Of a DNA stretch of 64,000 nucleotides, positions 16,878-25,547 are shown one piece after another. Within the stretch, counting starts at the first letter, position 1; each line of letters starts with the position of its first letter. The notes below the pieces were generated by a model that had not been told where the DNA came from, did not search any database, and saw nothing but the letters and a program-made list of their open reading frames with translations. The position numbers and the translations under genes were made by a program. Source of the stretch: JAXGXJ01 sp963829545 (GTDB taxonomy: Bacteria > Actinomycetota > Thermoleophilia > RBG-16-64-13); contig CAWHIX010000010.1 of assembly GCA_963829545.1 (NCBI GenBank), forward strand, positions 372,001 to 436,000, given 5' to 3'.

Positions 16878-17618
16878 TTGCTCGACCTGCGGGAGGTAAG
16901 AGCCGGTTACGGGAGGGTGGAGGTCCTTCACGGACTGGACTTCAGTGTGAAGGAAGGCGAGATCGTGACCGTGATCGGTGCCAACGGTGCCGGCAAGAGC
17001 AGCCTGCTCAAGGCCATCTCGGGCATGATCCGCCTCTCCCACGGAAGCATGACCTTCTCCGGAGAGCGCATCGACCGTCTGAGCGTGGAGGCCATCGTCT
17101 CCAGGGGACTTGTACAGATCCCGGAGGGACGACAACTGTTCGGCCCGCTCACGGTCGGCGAGAACCTGGAGCTGGGCTCTTACGCCCGCAGGCGGAGCGG
17201 CCGGCCCGTGAGCGAGAGGTTGGCGCGTGTCTTCGCACTCTTCCCGCGGCTACAGGAAAGGATCGGCCAGCAGGCCGGCACCCTGTCCGGGGGAGAGCAG
17301 CAGATGCTGGCCATCGCCCGCGCGCTCATGGCCGAACCGCGCCTGCTCCTGCTCGACGAGCCCTCCATGGGGCTGGCCCCCATCATGGTCAAGGACATCT
17401 TCACCAGTCTGCGCTCCCTCAACCGCGAGGGACTCACCATGGTGCTGGTGGAGCAGGACGCGCGCATCGCCCTGACCCTGGCCAGCCGGGGACTGGTGAT
17501 GGAGCGAGGGAGGATCGTCCTCGCCGACGACGCCCAGGCGTTGCTCGAGAATCCCGAAGTGCAGGCCATCTACTTCGGCCAACGGCGAGCCTCCGACACT
17601 CGGACGATGGAGACATGA
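16878..17618 (+). CDS. livF: ABC transporter ATP-binding protein (LivF family)
   Basis: The second ATPase, 246 residues from TTG 16878. Walker A is GANGAGKSS, the signature LSGGEQQMLAIARAL is canonical, Walker B is LLLLDEPSMGL, and LVEQD replaces the usual H-loop His with Gln, normal for LivF (VEQN-type). IPEGRQLFGPLTVGENLELG is diagnostic. It completes a full HMGKF set. Its stop overlaps the paaK start. Confidence 0.94.
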   Translation: MLDLREVRAGYGRVEVLHGLDFSVKEGEIVTVIGANGAGKSSLLKAISGMIRLSHGSMTFSGERIDRLSVEAIVSRGLVQIPEGRQLFGPLTVGENLELGSYARRRSGRPVSERLARVFALFPRLQERIGQQAGTLSGGEQQMLAIARALMAEPRLLLLDEPSMGLAPIMVKDIFTSLRSLNREGLTMVLVEQDARIALTLASRGLVMERGRIVLADDAQALLENPEVQAIYFGQRRASDTRTMET

Positions 17619-18922
17619 TGAACGAGATCTGGAACCACGAGTACGAGACCATGAACAGGGACGAGCTGCGCGAACTGCAGTTCAAGCGTCTACAGATGTC
17701 CCTGCGCTGGGCCTACGACAACGTGTCCTTCCATCGCGAGCGCTGGCAGGCCCTCAAGCTGAAGCCGGCCGACATCCGTACCCTCGACGATCTCACCAAG
17801 GTCCCGTTCAGCACCAAGAGCGATTTCAAGGCCGCCTACCCGTACGGTCTCTTCGCAGTGCCCTTGGAGAAGGTTCTTCGTATCCATGCCTCCTCAGGGA
17901 CCACTTCAAATCCCACCGTCGTAGGCTACAGTCGCGGCGATCTCAACACCTGGTCGGAATTGTGTGCGCGCGTGGCCGTGGCCGGAGGGGCCCACTCCCA
18001 CGACGTGGCCCAGATCACGTTCGGTTACGGTCTCCTGACCGGTGGGCATGGTATGCAGGCCGGGCTGGAGCGGATCGGGGCGACGGTGATACCTGCCTCA
18101 ACGGGCAACACCCACCGGCAGCTGCACGTCATGCGCGACTTCAAGACCACCGTCCTTTTGGGCACGCCGTCGTACGCTCTGCACTTGGCCGACTCGGCGC
18201 CCAAGCTGGGCTTCGACTTCGCCGACCTCAAGCTGCGCGTGGGTATGTTCGGGTCGGAGCCGTGGACGAACCAGACACGAGCCGAGATCGAGCAGCGTCT
18301 GGGCATCTCGGCCACCGACATCTACGGGGTGTCGGAGGTCATCGGCCCGGGCATCTCCTACGAATGCTGGAACAAGGACGGGCTGCACATAAACGAGGAC
18401 CACTTCCTGGTGGAGGTGGTCGATCCTCGCACAGGCGAACCGGTCCCCGAGGGCAAGGAGGGAGAGCTGGTCTTCACCTCCCTTACCAAGGAGGCTCTGC
18501 CGGTGGTACGCTACCGTACCGGTGACCTTGCCGGCGTCAGCTACCGTCCCTGCGCCTGCGGACGGGTCTTCGCCCGGCACAGCAAGGTCTATGCACGAAC
18601 CGACGACATGCTGATCATCCGGGGAATAAACGTATACCCGGCCCAGATCGAGGCTGTTCTCGCCAAGATCGAGAAGGCGGAGCCGAACTACCAGATCGTA
18701 GTGACGCGCCGCGGCGCGCTCGACGAGTTGGAGGTACAGATCGAGGCTGAGCCTCCCTTCTTCCGCGACGCGGTCAAGGAGCTGATGGGTTTTCAGGAAG
18801 ATGTGGAAGAGCGGCTGCGCCAGGAACTCGGAATCCGGCCGCGAGTACGATTGGTGGAGCCTCGCACGATCCCCCGTCACGACGGCGACGTCCGGCGGGT
18901 CATCGATCGGCGCGGGTGGTGA
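17615..18922 (+). CDS. paaK: Phenylacetate-CoA-ligase-like AMP-forming enzyme
   Basis: Adenylates an aryl acid and transfers it to CoA. The 435-residue length, ATG 17615 and short N-domain match PaaK. The P-loop-like motif is HASSGTTSNPTVVGY, the adenine region reads DIYGVSEVIGPG, and the hinge is RTGDLAGVSYRPCACGRVF, then RTDDMLIIRGINVYP. All catalytic segments are present. It is the fifth gene downstream of a Liv importer and just upstream of a hotdog thioesterase, so the set can import, activate and release an acid. The true substrate (phenylacetate, an indole acid, or another) is not shown by sequence. Confidence 0.9.
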   Translation: MMNEIWNHEYETMNRDELRELQFKRLQMSLRWAYDNVSFHRERWQALKLKPADIRTLDDLTKVPFSTKSDFKAAYPYGLFAVPLEKVLRIHASSGTTSNPTVVGYSRGDLNTWSELCARVAVAGGAHSHDVAQITFGYGLLTGGHGMQAGLERIGATVIPASTGNTHRQLHVMRDFKTTVLLGTPSYALHLADSAPKLGFDFADLKLRVGMFGSEPWTNQTRAEIEQRLGISATDIYGVSEVIGPGISYECWNKDGLHINEDHFLVEVVDPRTGEPVPEGKEGELVFTSLTKEALPVVRYRTGDLAGVSYRPCACGRVFARHSKVYARTDDMLIIRGINVYPAQIEAVLAKIEKAEPNYQIVVTRRGALDELEVQIEAEPPFFRDAVKELMGFQEDVEERLRQELGIRPRVRLVEPRTIPRHDGDVRRVIDRRGW

Positions 18923-18958
18923 AGCTCGGAGTTACACAGTTGACGATGGAGGCAGAAG

Positions 18959-19360
18959 ATGAGTCTTGAGCCCGGCCTGAGTGCCAAGGTCAAGAGCGTG
19001 GTAACAGCCGACCTGACGGCTCTCAACCAGGGATCGGGGGAGGTGGAGGGCCTGGCTACTCCGATAATGGTGCGCATGATGGAAGAGGCCGCGATCAAGG
19101 CGGTTGCGGGACACCTGACCCCGGGCATGACGAGCGTGGGCACTCGCGTGGAGGTGACGCATGTGGCTCCTACGCCGGTGGGAATGAACGTGGTGGCTCA
19201 GGCCACCCTGGTGGAGGTGGAAGGGAGACTGCTCGTCTTCTCGGTGTCGGCGGAGGATCAGAGCGGCGTGATCGGCAAGGGGACGCACCAACGGGTCATC
19301 GTCGACAAGGAGACCTTCTCCGGACGCATCCAGTCGCGATGGACGGCCGGTCAGGCATAG
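18959..19360 (+). CDS. FlK-like hotdog thioesterase
   Basis: A 133-residue hotdog protein from ATG 18959, with GGAGG upstream. Thr34, Glu42 and His68 keep the exact spacing of the Thr/Glu/His triad of fluoroacetyl-CoA thioesterase FlK (8 and 26 residues apart), within GLATPIMVRMMEEAA and VTHVAPTPVG. It probably hydrolyses a CoA ester made by the adjacent ligase, or removes dead-end esters. It sits 36 bases after paaK and ends the module. Confidence 0.8.
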   Translation: MSLEPGLSAKVKSVVTADLTALNQGSGEVEGLATPIMVRMMEEAAIKAVAGHLTPGMTSVGTRVEVTHVAPTPVGMNVVAQATLVEVEGRLLVFSVSAEDQSGVIGKGTHQRVIVDKETFSGRIQSRWTAGQA

Positions 19361-19441
19361 CGTCAGAAGGGTCTGCTACACTGGCGGACGGCCGGTTACT
19401 CGGGGGGATGGCCTTTTTGTGTAGACATTTTGGAGGTACTT

Positions 19442-20653
19442 GTGGAGAACCATGATTTCCTGTTCACGTCGGAATCGGTGAGCGAGGGCCATCCCGACAA
19501 GATCGCCGACCAGATATCCGACGCGGTGCTCGACGCAGTGCTGGAGGACGACCCCTACGGCCGAGTGGCGTGCGAGACCCTGGTCACTACAGGATTGGTC
19601 GTCGTGTCGGGCGAGATCACCACGGACACCTATGTGGACGTCCCCAGGATCGCTCGAGAGACCATATCCAGGATAGGCTACACGCGGGCCAAGTACGGCT
19701 TCGACGCCCACACCTGCGGGATCATCACCTCCATCCACGAACAGTCGCCGGATATCGCCCAGGGCGTACGCGCCGCTCTAGAGTTCCGCACCGACCCCAG
19801 TGATGGCGACGTGCTCGACAGCCAGGGTGCGGGCGACCAGGGCATGATGTTCGGCTACGCGTGCCGCGATACCGACGAACTGATGCCCATGCCCATCCTT
19901 CTGGCCCATCGTTTGGTCCATCGCATGAGCGAGGTGCGCAAAGGCGACGTGCTCAAGTATCTGCGCCCGGACGGCAAGAGCCAGGTGACGGTCAACTACT
20001 CCGGCGGCCGGCCGAGTTGGATCACTGCCGTGGTCCTCTCCACCCAGCACAGGGACGGCATCGACATCGACACGCTCATGCGGCCCGACCTCATCGAGCA
20101 CGTGATCAAGCCGGTACTGCCCGAAGGGCTGTACGATCCGGAGTTCAAGAACACCAAGCTCTACGTCAACCCTACGGGCAAGTTCGTCATCGGCGGCCCT
20201 ATGGGTGATACGGGACTCACGGGACGCAAGATCATCGTGGATACCTACGGCGGCTTCGGCAGACACGGGGGCGGTGCCTTCTCGGGCAAAGACCCCTCCA
20301 AGGTCGATCGCTCGGCTGCCTATGCGGCCCGCTACGTGGCCAAGAACATAGTGGCTGCCGGGCTGGCAGACCGCTGTGAACTCGAACTCGCATATGCCAT
20401 CGGCGTGGCGCATCCGGTCAGCGTGATGGTGGAATGCTTTGGCACCGAGAAGGTGAGCCCCACCCTCATCAGCGAACTGGTCAACAGCCACTTCGACCTG
20501 CGGCCGGCGGCCATCATCCGCGATCTCAAGCTGCTGCGCCCCATCTATCAGAAGACCGCCGCCTACGGCCACTTCGGCCGGGAGGACGCCGACTTCACGT
20601 GGGAACGCACCGACAAAGCGGAACAACTGCGTAAGGACGCGGGCCTGAGCTGA
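19442..20653 (+). CDS. metK: S-adenosylmethionine synthetase
   Basis: Makes S-adenosylmethionine from Met and ATP. GTG 19442 is chosen because GGAGGT lies four bases upstream; a TTG at 19430 would fall inside that site. The protein has 403 residues and begins near FTSESVSEGHPDKIADQISD. It has the signature GAGDQGMMFGYA, the phosphate loop GGGAFSGKDPSKVDRSAAY, and TGRKIIVDTYGG. An extended -10-like TGCTACACT lies at 19373-19381. A 40-base palindrome follows the stop. Confidence 0.96.
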   Translation: MENHDFLFTSESVSEGHPDKIADQISDAVLDAVLEDDPYGRVACETLVTTGLVVVSGEITTDTYVDVPRIARETISRIGYTRAKYGFDAHTCGIITSIHEQSPDIAQGVRAALEFRTDPSDGDVLDSQGAGDQGMMFGYACRDTDELMPMPILLAHRLVHRMSEVRKGDVLKYLRPDGKSQVTVNYSGGRPSWITAVVLSTQHRDGIDIDTLMRPDLIEHVIKPVLPEGLYDPEFKNTKLYVNPTGKFVIGGPMGDTGLTGRKIIVDTYGGFGRHGGGAFSGKDPSKVDRSAAYAARYVAKNIVAAGLADRCELELAYAIGVAHPVSVMVECFGTEKVSPTLISELVNSHFDLRPAAIIRDLKLLRPIYQKTAAYGHFGREDADFTWERTDKAEQLRKDAGLS

Positions 20654-20663
20654 CACCGGGGGT

Positions 20664-20703
20664 GGCGCCGAAGGCGCGGCCGGCCGGCCGCGCCTTCGGC
20701 GCC
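20664..20703. terminator. 40-base perfect palindrome after metK
   Basis: Twenty bases (20664-20683) are followed without a loop by their exact reverse complement (20684-20703). The RNA would form a very stable hairpin. No T-run follows on either side, so it is a non-canonical terminator, an mRNA-stabilising hairpin or a DNA palindrome. Confidence 0.6.
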
Positions 20704-20744
20704 CCTGACTTCCGCTCGGATCTCATGCAGAGAGGGAGGCGAAC

Positions 20745-23019
20745 GTGACGCCGGCTTCGAACGAGCAGGGCGGGCGGACGGTGCAGGTGGTTCCTCTCCT
20801 TAGACTTCATCACCTGGGCGATCGCCGCTTCGACTATCTGCTGCCCTTCGAACTCGCCCCCCAGACTGGCGTGGGCTCCGTCGTCTACGTGCCCTTCGGT
20901 CGTCGCACCGTGCGCGCCGTGGTGGTCGCCGAGGGCGAGGGGGGGGAGACATCCCTTTCCGAACTGCGGGCCGTGCTGGCCGTCAAGGAGGAGCGGGTCC
21001 CGGCCGACCTCATGATCTTGGCCGAGGCCGTCAGCCGCCGCTACCTTTCTTCTTACGAGTCATGTCTGCGCTTGGTGGCCCCGCCGGATAGGGGCCGGGG
21101 GCCATCAGGTACCGGCGCAGCTCCCCGCAAGACGTGGGTCCGGGCGGTGTCGTTCGCAGCGGGCGAGGCCGGCGAGAGGGGAGAGGCGACCGAGCGGCTG
21201 ACCGCAAAGCAGCGCGCTCTCCTGGAGGCGGTACCTCCCGAAGGAATTCCGGCCGGCGCGCTGTGCGTGAAGGCGGGAGTGGGGAGAAGCGTGCTCAACC
21301 GCCTCGTGGAGAGGGGGTTCCTCGCCCTCAGTGACGCACCTCCACCTTCCGGCGCGGGGGACATGTCTCCGACTTCCGGCCCGGGCGACTTGCCGGCTAC
21401 GGCCGGCTCCGTCGCAGCACCTGACCCTCCCGTTCTCACAGCCGAGCAGAAGGAGGCGGTGGAGCGATTGGTCGAGGTCTATGACGCGCCGGAGTTCGCT
21501 CAACGGTTGCTCTGGGGGGTGACGGGCAGCGGCAAGACCGAGGTGTACCTACGTCTGCTGGCGCACGCCGTCGAACGAGGGGACGGTGCCATCCTCCTCG
21601 TGCCGGAGATAGCTTTGACGCCTCAGATGATCACCCGTGTACGCGAGCGGTTCGGGGCGCGGGTGGCTACCCTCCACAGCGCCTTGAGCAAGGGCGAGAG
21701 AGCCCGAGAGTACGACCGTATCGCCGCCGGGACGGCCACCCTGGTGGTGGGGGCGCGTTCGGCCGTGTTCGCACCGCTGCGACGACTTCGGCTGATCATC
21801 GTCGACGAGGCCCACGAGACCTCCTACAAACAGGAGGAAGAGCCTCGCTATCACGCTGCTACCGTCGCCCGTCTCAGGCTCGCGGAGCGAGGCGGCCTGC
21901 TCGTCCAGGGTACGGCCACCCCCTCCGTGGAGAGCATGGCCGTGCCGGAGGAGATGCTGCGCCTTTCGCGGCGCGCTCTCGGCGAGGAACCGGAGTGCGA
22001 GGTCGTCGATATGCGGCGGCAGGGGCCCGGTCTGCTTCTGGCCCCCTACTCTCGCGAGGCGCTGTCGGCGACCATACGGCGGGGCGAGCAGGCCGTGGTC
22101 CTGCTGAACCGCCGGGGCTTCGCGGCCTATGTCCATTGCGACTCCTGCGGGCACGCCCTGATGTGCGACGACTGCGAGGTCTCTCTCACCTATCACAGCA
22201 GGGCCCGCCGTCTGCTCTGCCATCATTGCGGCAGGACCTACGAGCAGCCCGCACGATGTCCCTCGTGCGGCGAGGGTCCTCTTACCCGCGGATCGCCAGG
22301 CACCGAGCGTCTGGCACGCGAGCTGAAGGCCCTCGTGCCCCGAGGACAGGTCTTCCAGATGGACTCCGACGTGATCGCGGGGGGTAGGCAGGCTCAGGCC
22401 ATCCTGGAGGGCTTCGCGGCGACGCGGCCCTCGGTGTTGCTGGGGACGCAGATGGTGGCCAAGGGCCACGATTTCCCGGACGTGACGCTGGTCTTGGTGG
22501 CCGACGCCGACACGGGTCTGTACATGCCCGACTTCCGGGCGGCCGAGCGGACGTTCCAGTTGCTTCGCCAGGTGGCGGGGCGCGCCGGCCGCGCCGAACG
22601 CCCCGGGCGGGTGGTGGTGCAGACCTGGAATCCCGATGTGCCCTGTATTAAAATGGCGCTCGAACGGGACGAGCGCCGCTTCTACCGAGGAGGAGCTGCG
22701 GACGAGGGCCCGCCTGGGCTATCCGCCGTTCAGTGAGATGCTCCGTCTTGTCACCATAGCCACCGATCCCGACCGGGCGCAGGTGGCGGCGGGGTACTTG
22801 GTAGAGCAGCTTGCTCCCCATTTCGGTGCCCGGTCGGTGTGGGGACCCGCCCGCCTGCAGATGCTGCGCGGACGGGCTCGGTGGCACGTGCTGGTCAGCG
22901 CTCAGGACGGCGAGCGCATGCGGGCCATCGTCGGGCAGGCGGTGGCGCAACTGACGGAGCCCTATCGGCGGCGCGGAGTGGTGCTCTTGGTGGATGCAGA
23001 CCCGTTGTCTTTCGGGTAG
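20745..23019 (+). CDS. priA: Primosomal replication restart helicase PriA, one frameshift
   Basis: A 3'-to-5' helicase that reloads the replisome at stalled forks. GTG 20745 opens an N-terminal DNA-binding domain (FDYLLPFELAPQTGVGSVVYV). A linker follows, then Walker A GVTGSGKTEVYL, DEAH in IIVDEAHETSYKQEE, and the zinc module (CDSCGHALMCDDCEVSL; CHHCG; CPSCG). The last helicase motif is QVAGRAGRAERPGRVV. Near 22683 the frame changes: RDERRFY is followed in the next frame by REEELRTRARLGYPPF, the normal PriA sequence, through to TGA 23019. One base is missing in the RFYREEEL codons, most likely a consensus error because priA is normally required. Confidence 0.93.
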
Positions 23020-23044
23020 AGCGAGAGGAAGCACGGAGCGGATC

Positions 23045-23600
23045 ATGGCGAAACGCAAGGCCGAAAGAGGGAGCAGTTCCGTCGGGAGTCAGGGTCTCGA
23101 ACAGGTGCGCGTCTTCGGTGATCCCGTGCTGCGGCAGGAGACGCGTCCTGTGACCTGCTTCGACTCGCGCTCTGCGCAGGCTTTCCGAGATGATGTTCGA
23201 GGTGATGGAGCGCGAGGAGGGCGTGGGCCTGGCAGCGCCACAGATCGGGCTGGTCAGTCGGATGATGGTGTGGAAGGACCCCGAGCAGGACGACGAACGG
23301 CATGTCTTCGTCAATGCGCGCATCGTACGCGCTTCGGAGCAATGCACCACCGAGCCGGAAGGCTGTCTTTCCGTTCCGGGAGAGACGATGGGTGTGTCGC
23401 GCGCCGACGAGATCGTGGTGGAGGCGCAGGACCTCGAGGGCAACCAGTTCGAAGTCGAACTGAGTGGCTACCAGGCCCGCGTAGTGCAGCACGAGATCGA
23501 CCATCTCGACGGCCGTCTGATCCTCGACCGCGCCTCCCCGGAAGACAGGAAGCGGGCCCTCAAGGACCTGCGCGAACGGACTCTCGCAGGCGGTTCGTGA
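23045..23600 (+). CDS. def: Peptide deformylase, one frameshift
   Basis: Removes the formyl group from nascent proteins using Fe2+ or Zn2+. ATG 23045 begins a basic leader and VRVFGDPVLRQETRPV. The frame changes near 23172 and continues RLSEMMFEVMEREE. All three family motifs follow in the second frame: GVGLAAPQIGL, EGCLSVPG (metal Cys) and QHEIDHLDG (metal His pair and Glu). The stop at 23598-23600 overlaps the fmt start. def-fmt pairing is standard. The break lies outside the motifs and is probably a sequence error. Confidence 0.93.
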
Positions 23601-24628
23601 ACTTCATCTTCGCCGGTACCCCCGACTTCGCGGCCCGGGTCTTGCGGGAGCTCGAGGAGTCGGGCCGGCGGCCGATCTTGGTGGTGTCCCAGCCCGACCG
23701 GCCTCAGGGACGAGGCCGCCGTAGCTGCTGCCCGCCCACGGTACTCGAAGCCCGCCGGCTGGGCATCGATGCCGTACAGGTCGACGATCTGAACGCACCC
23801 GAGACCATCGAGTGCATGGCGGCGACGGGGGCGGCGACCCTGGTGGTGGCGGCGTTCGGGCAGATCCTGCGAGCACAGGTGCTCGAGCGCTTTCTGTGCC
23901 TGAACATCCACGCGTCGCTGCTTCCCGCCTACCGCGGAGCCGCGCCTATCGAAAGGGCTATTGCCGCCGGCGAGGAAAAGACCGGCGTGAGCATCATGCG
24001 CGTGACCGAACCTCTGGACGAGGGTCCCTGGGCTCTTCAGACGGAGTTGACCATGAGCCTCCGCGACGACGCCGGCTCCGTGGCCCGCGCCCTGGCCGTG
24101 CTGGGGGCGTTGGGCATCGATCAGGTCCTCACCGGCCTGAGCGACGGCACGGTCTCGTGGCACGACCAACAGGGGGCAGCTAACTACGCGCACAAGCTGA
24201 CCGGCGAGGACACGGTCTTCGACACGCGCGTGGGCGCCCGTGCCGTGCACGACCGGGTGCGGGCCCTGAGCCCCTGCGTCGGGGTCCGAACGTGCAGTGG
24301 CGCCGTCGAGTTCAAGGTGTGGCGGACCTGGCCCTACGGCATGCCGAGACTGGACGCGCTTCCCGAGCAGGCTGCGGGCCTCGCCGGGATGCCGGGCCGC
24401 CTGCTAGCTACCGGTGGGCGTCTGTTCGCCGGGTGCTCGGAGGGCGCAGTGGAGCTGCTCTTGGTCCAGCCTGCAGGGAAGGGTAGGATGGCAACAGCGG
24501 ACTTCCTGCGCGGCTACGGCGGCCGCCTCGGCTCTTACTTCGAACCATCGGTCGCGCAGGATCCGAGCACTTCCGCCCGGCCTTCGGCCCAGCAGGATGC
24601 GGGTTGCGCGAACAGAGAAGAGGCCTGA
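23597..24628 (+). CDS. fmt: Methionyl-tRNA formyltransferase
   Basis: Formylates initiator Met-tRNA using 10-formyl-THF. GTG 23597 overlaps the def stop. The 343-residue protein has FAGTPDFAARVLREL, the formyl-transfer motif in LNIHASLLPAYRGAAPI (Asn and His) and later LDEGPWALQ. The usual SLLP x x RG and a tRNA-binding C-terminal domain are present. The C-terminus has a Ser/Ala/Gln-rich tail. Its stop overlaps the rpe start (TGATG). Confidence 0.95.
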   Translation: MNFIFAGTPDFAARVLRELEESGRRPILVVSQPDRPQGRGRRSCCPPTVLEARRLGIDAVQVDDLNAPETIECMAATGAATLVVAAFGQILRAQVLERFLCLNIHASLLPAYRGAAPIERAIAAGEEKTGVSIMRVTEPLDEGPWALQTELTMSLRDDAGSVARALAVLGALGIDQVLTGLSDGTVSWHDQQGAANYAHKLTGEDTVFDTRVGARAVHDRVRALSPCVGVRTCSGAVEFKVWRTWPYGMPRLDALPEQAAGLAGMPGRLLATGGRLFAGCSEGAVELLLVQPAGKGRMATADFLRGYGGRLGSYFEPSVAQDPSTSARPSAQQDAGCANREEA

Positions 24629-25311
24629 TGCCTATCCCGGCTTCCGTCTACCAGGAAGTACATCTCCTACCGTCCATACTATCCGCCGACTTCTCCCGGT
24701 TGGGTGAAGAGGTATCCCGCGTCATGGACGCCGGGGTGCGGATGATCCACTTCGACGTTATGGATGGTCACTTCGTACCCAATCTCACCATCGGCCCGGC
24801 GGTGCTCAGATCGCTGGCCCCCTTGGTGCACGAGCGCGACGGCCTCTTCTCGGTGCATCTCATGATCGAGCGGCCCGAGAAGTACGCGGAGGACTTCGTG
24901 CGCGCAGGAGCGGACGCGCTCAGCTTTCACGTGGAGGCCTGCACGCATCCGCGGCACGTTATCACCGCCATCCAGAAGGCAGGGGCGGGGGCCGGAGTGG
25001 CTCTCAATCCGGGCACGGACCTGTGGCGGGTGGAGCCTCTTCTGCCCTTGCTCGACTTCGTGCTGGTCATGACGGTGAACCCCGGCTTCGGCGGCCAGGA
25101 GTTCATCGCTCCCGTGCTGGAGAAGATCCCCGTGTTGCGGGCCGGACTGCCCCCGGAAGCTGCCATCGAGGTCGACGGGGGCATCGGTCGGGACAACATC
25201 CGCACGGTGGTCGAGGCGGGCGGCAACTGGCTGGTGGCCGGGTCGGCCGTGTTCGGCGCCGATGATCCGGGGGCGGAGGCGCGCCTCCTGCTGGAGCGCG
25301 CGCGAGGCTGA
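24628..25311 (+). CDS. rpe: Ribulose-phosphate 3-epimerase
   Basis: Interconverts ribulose-5-phosphate and xylulose-5-phosphate; ribulose-5-phosphate also feeds riboflavin synthesis encoded next. The 227-residue TIM barrel starts at ATG 24628. Motifs are LPSILSADFSRLGEEV, HFDVMDGHFVPNLTIGP (metal His/Asp), VMTVNPGFGGQEF and EVDGGIGRDN (catalytic Asp). It is translationally coupled to fmt. Confidence 0.96.
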   Translation: MPIPASVYQEVHLLPSILSADFSRLGEEVSRVMDAGVRMIHFDVMDGHFVPNLTIGPAVLRSLAPLVHERDGLFSVHLMIERPEKYAEDFVRAGADALSFHVEACTHPRHVITAIQKAGAGAGVALNPGTDLWRVEPLLPLLDFVLVMTVNPGFGGQEFIAPVLEKIPVLRAGLPPEAAIEVDGGIGRDNIRTVVEAGGNWLVAGSAVFGADDPGAEARLLLERARG

Positions 25312-25385
25312 GTCGGTGGCAGGGCCGCTCTGCCTGTGGTAGATTCTTCGCTGCAGAAAGCGAAGTGCAGCGTTAGAAGGACAAT

Positions 25386-25497
25386 GGTCTTCGGGGTCGG
25401 GTGAGATTCCCTACCGGCGGTTATAGCCCGCGAGCCCGAGAGGGCAGACCAGGTTAGATTCCTGGGCCGACAGTCAAAGTCTGGAAGAGAGAAGACC
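25386..25497 (+). promoter_or_regulatory. FMN riboswitch (RFN element)
   Basis: Complete FMN aptamer. The closing stem GGTCTTC (25386-25392) pairs with GAAGACC (25491-25497). Conserved blocks occur in order: GGGTGAGATTCCCTACCGGC, then AGCCCGCGAGCCC, then GGTTAGATTCCTGGGCCGAC and AGTCAAAGTCTGGA. It controls the rib operon directly downstream. FMN binding should shut the operon off. Confidence 0.97.
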
Positions 25498-25517
25498 GGA
25501 GCAGTATGCTCTGTCGA

Positions 25518-25546
25518 CCCCTGGGCCTGTGGCCAAGGGGTTTTTT
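25518..25546 (+). promoter_or_regulatory. Expression-platform hairpin: terminator-like and Shine-Dalgarno-sequestering
   Basis: CCCCTGGGCC (25518-25527) pairs with GGCCAAGGGG (25531-25540) with one mismatch and a TGT loop, followed by six T. The 3' arm contains AAGGGG (25535-25540), the only ribosome site for ribD, seven bases from TTG 25548. The same hairpin could end transcription and block translation. Confidence 0.75.
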
Positions 25547-25547
25547 G

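Noticed and set aside
19361..19441. SAM riboswitch before metK
   Set aside because: The short leader lacks the conserved SAM-aptamer blocks. It shows only a -10-like box, a weak GGCC hairpin with a T-run and the ribosome site.
22660..22740. Programmed frameshifting in priA
   Set aside because: No slippery heptamer or downstream pseudoknot is visible, and many unrelated genes here have similar breaks, so an indel error is simpler.
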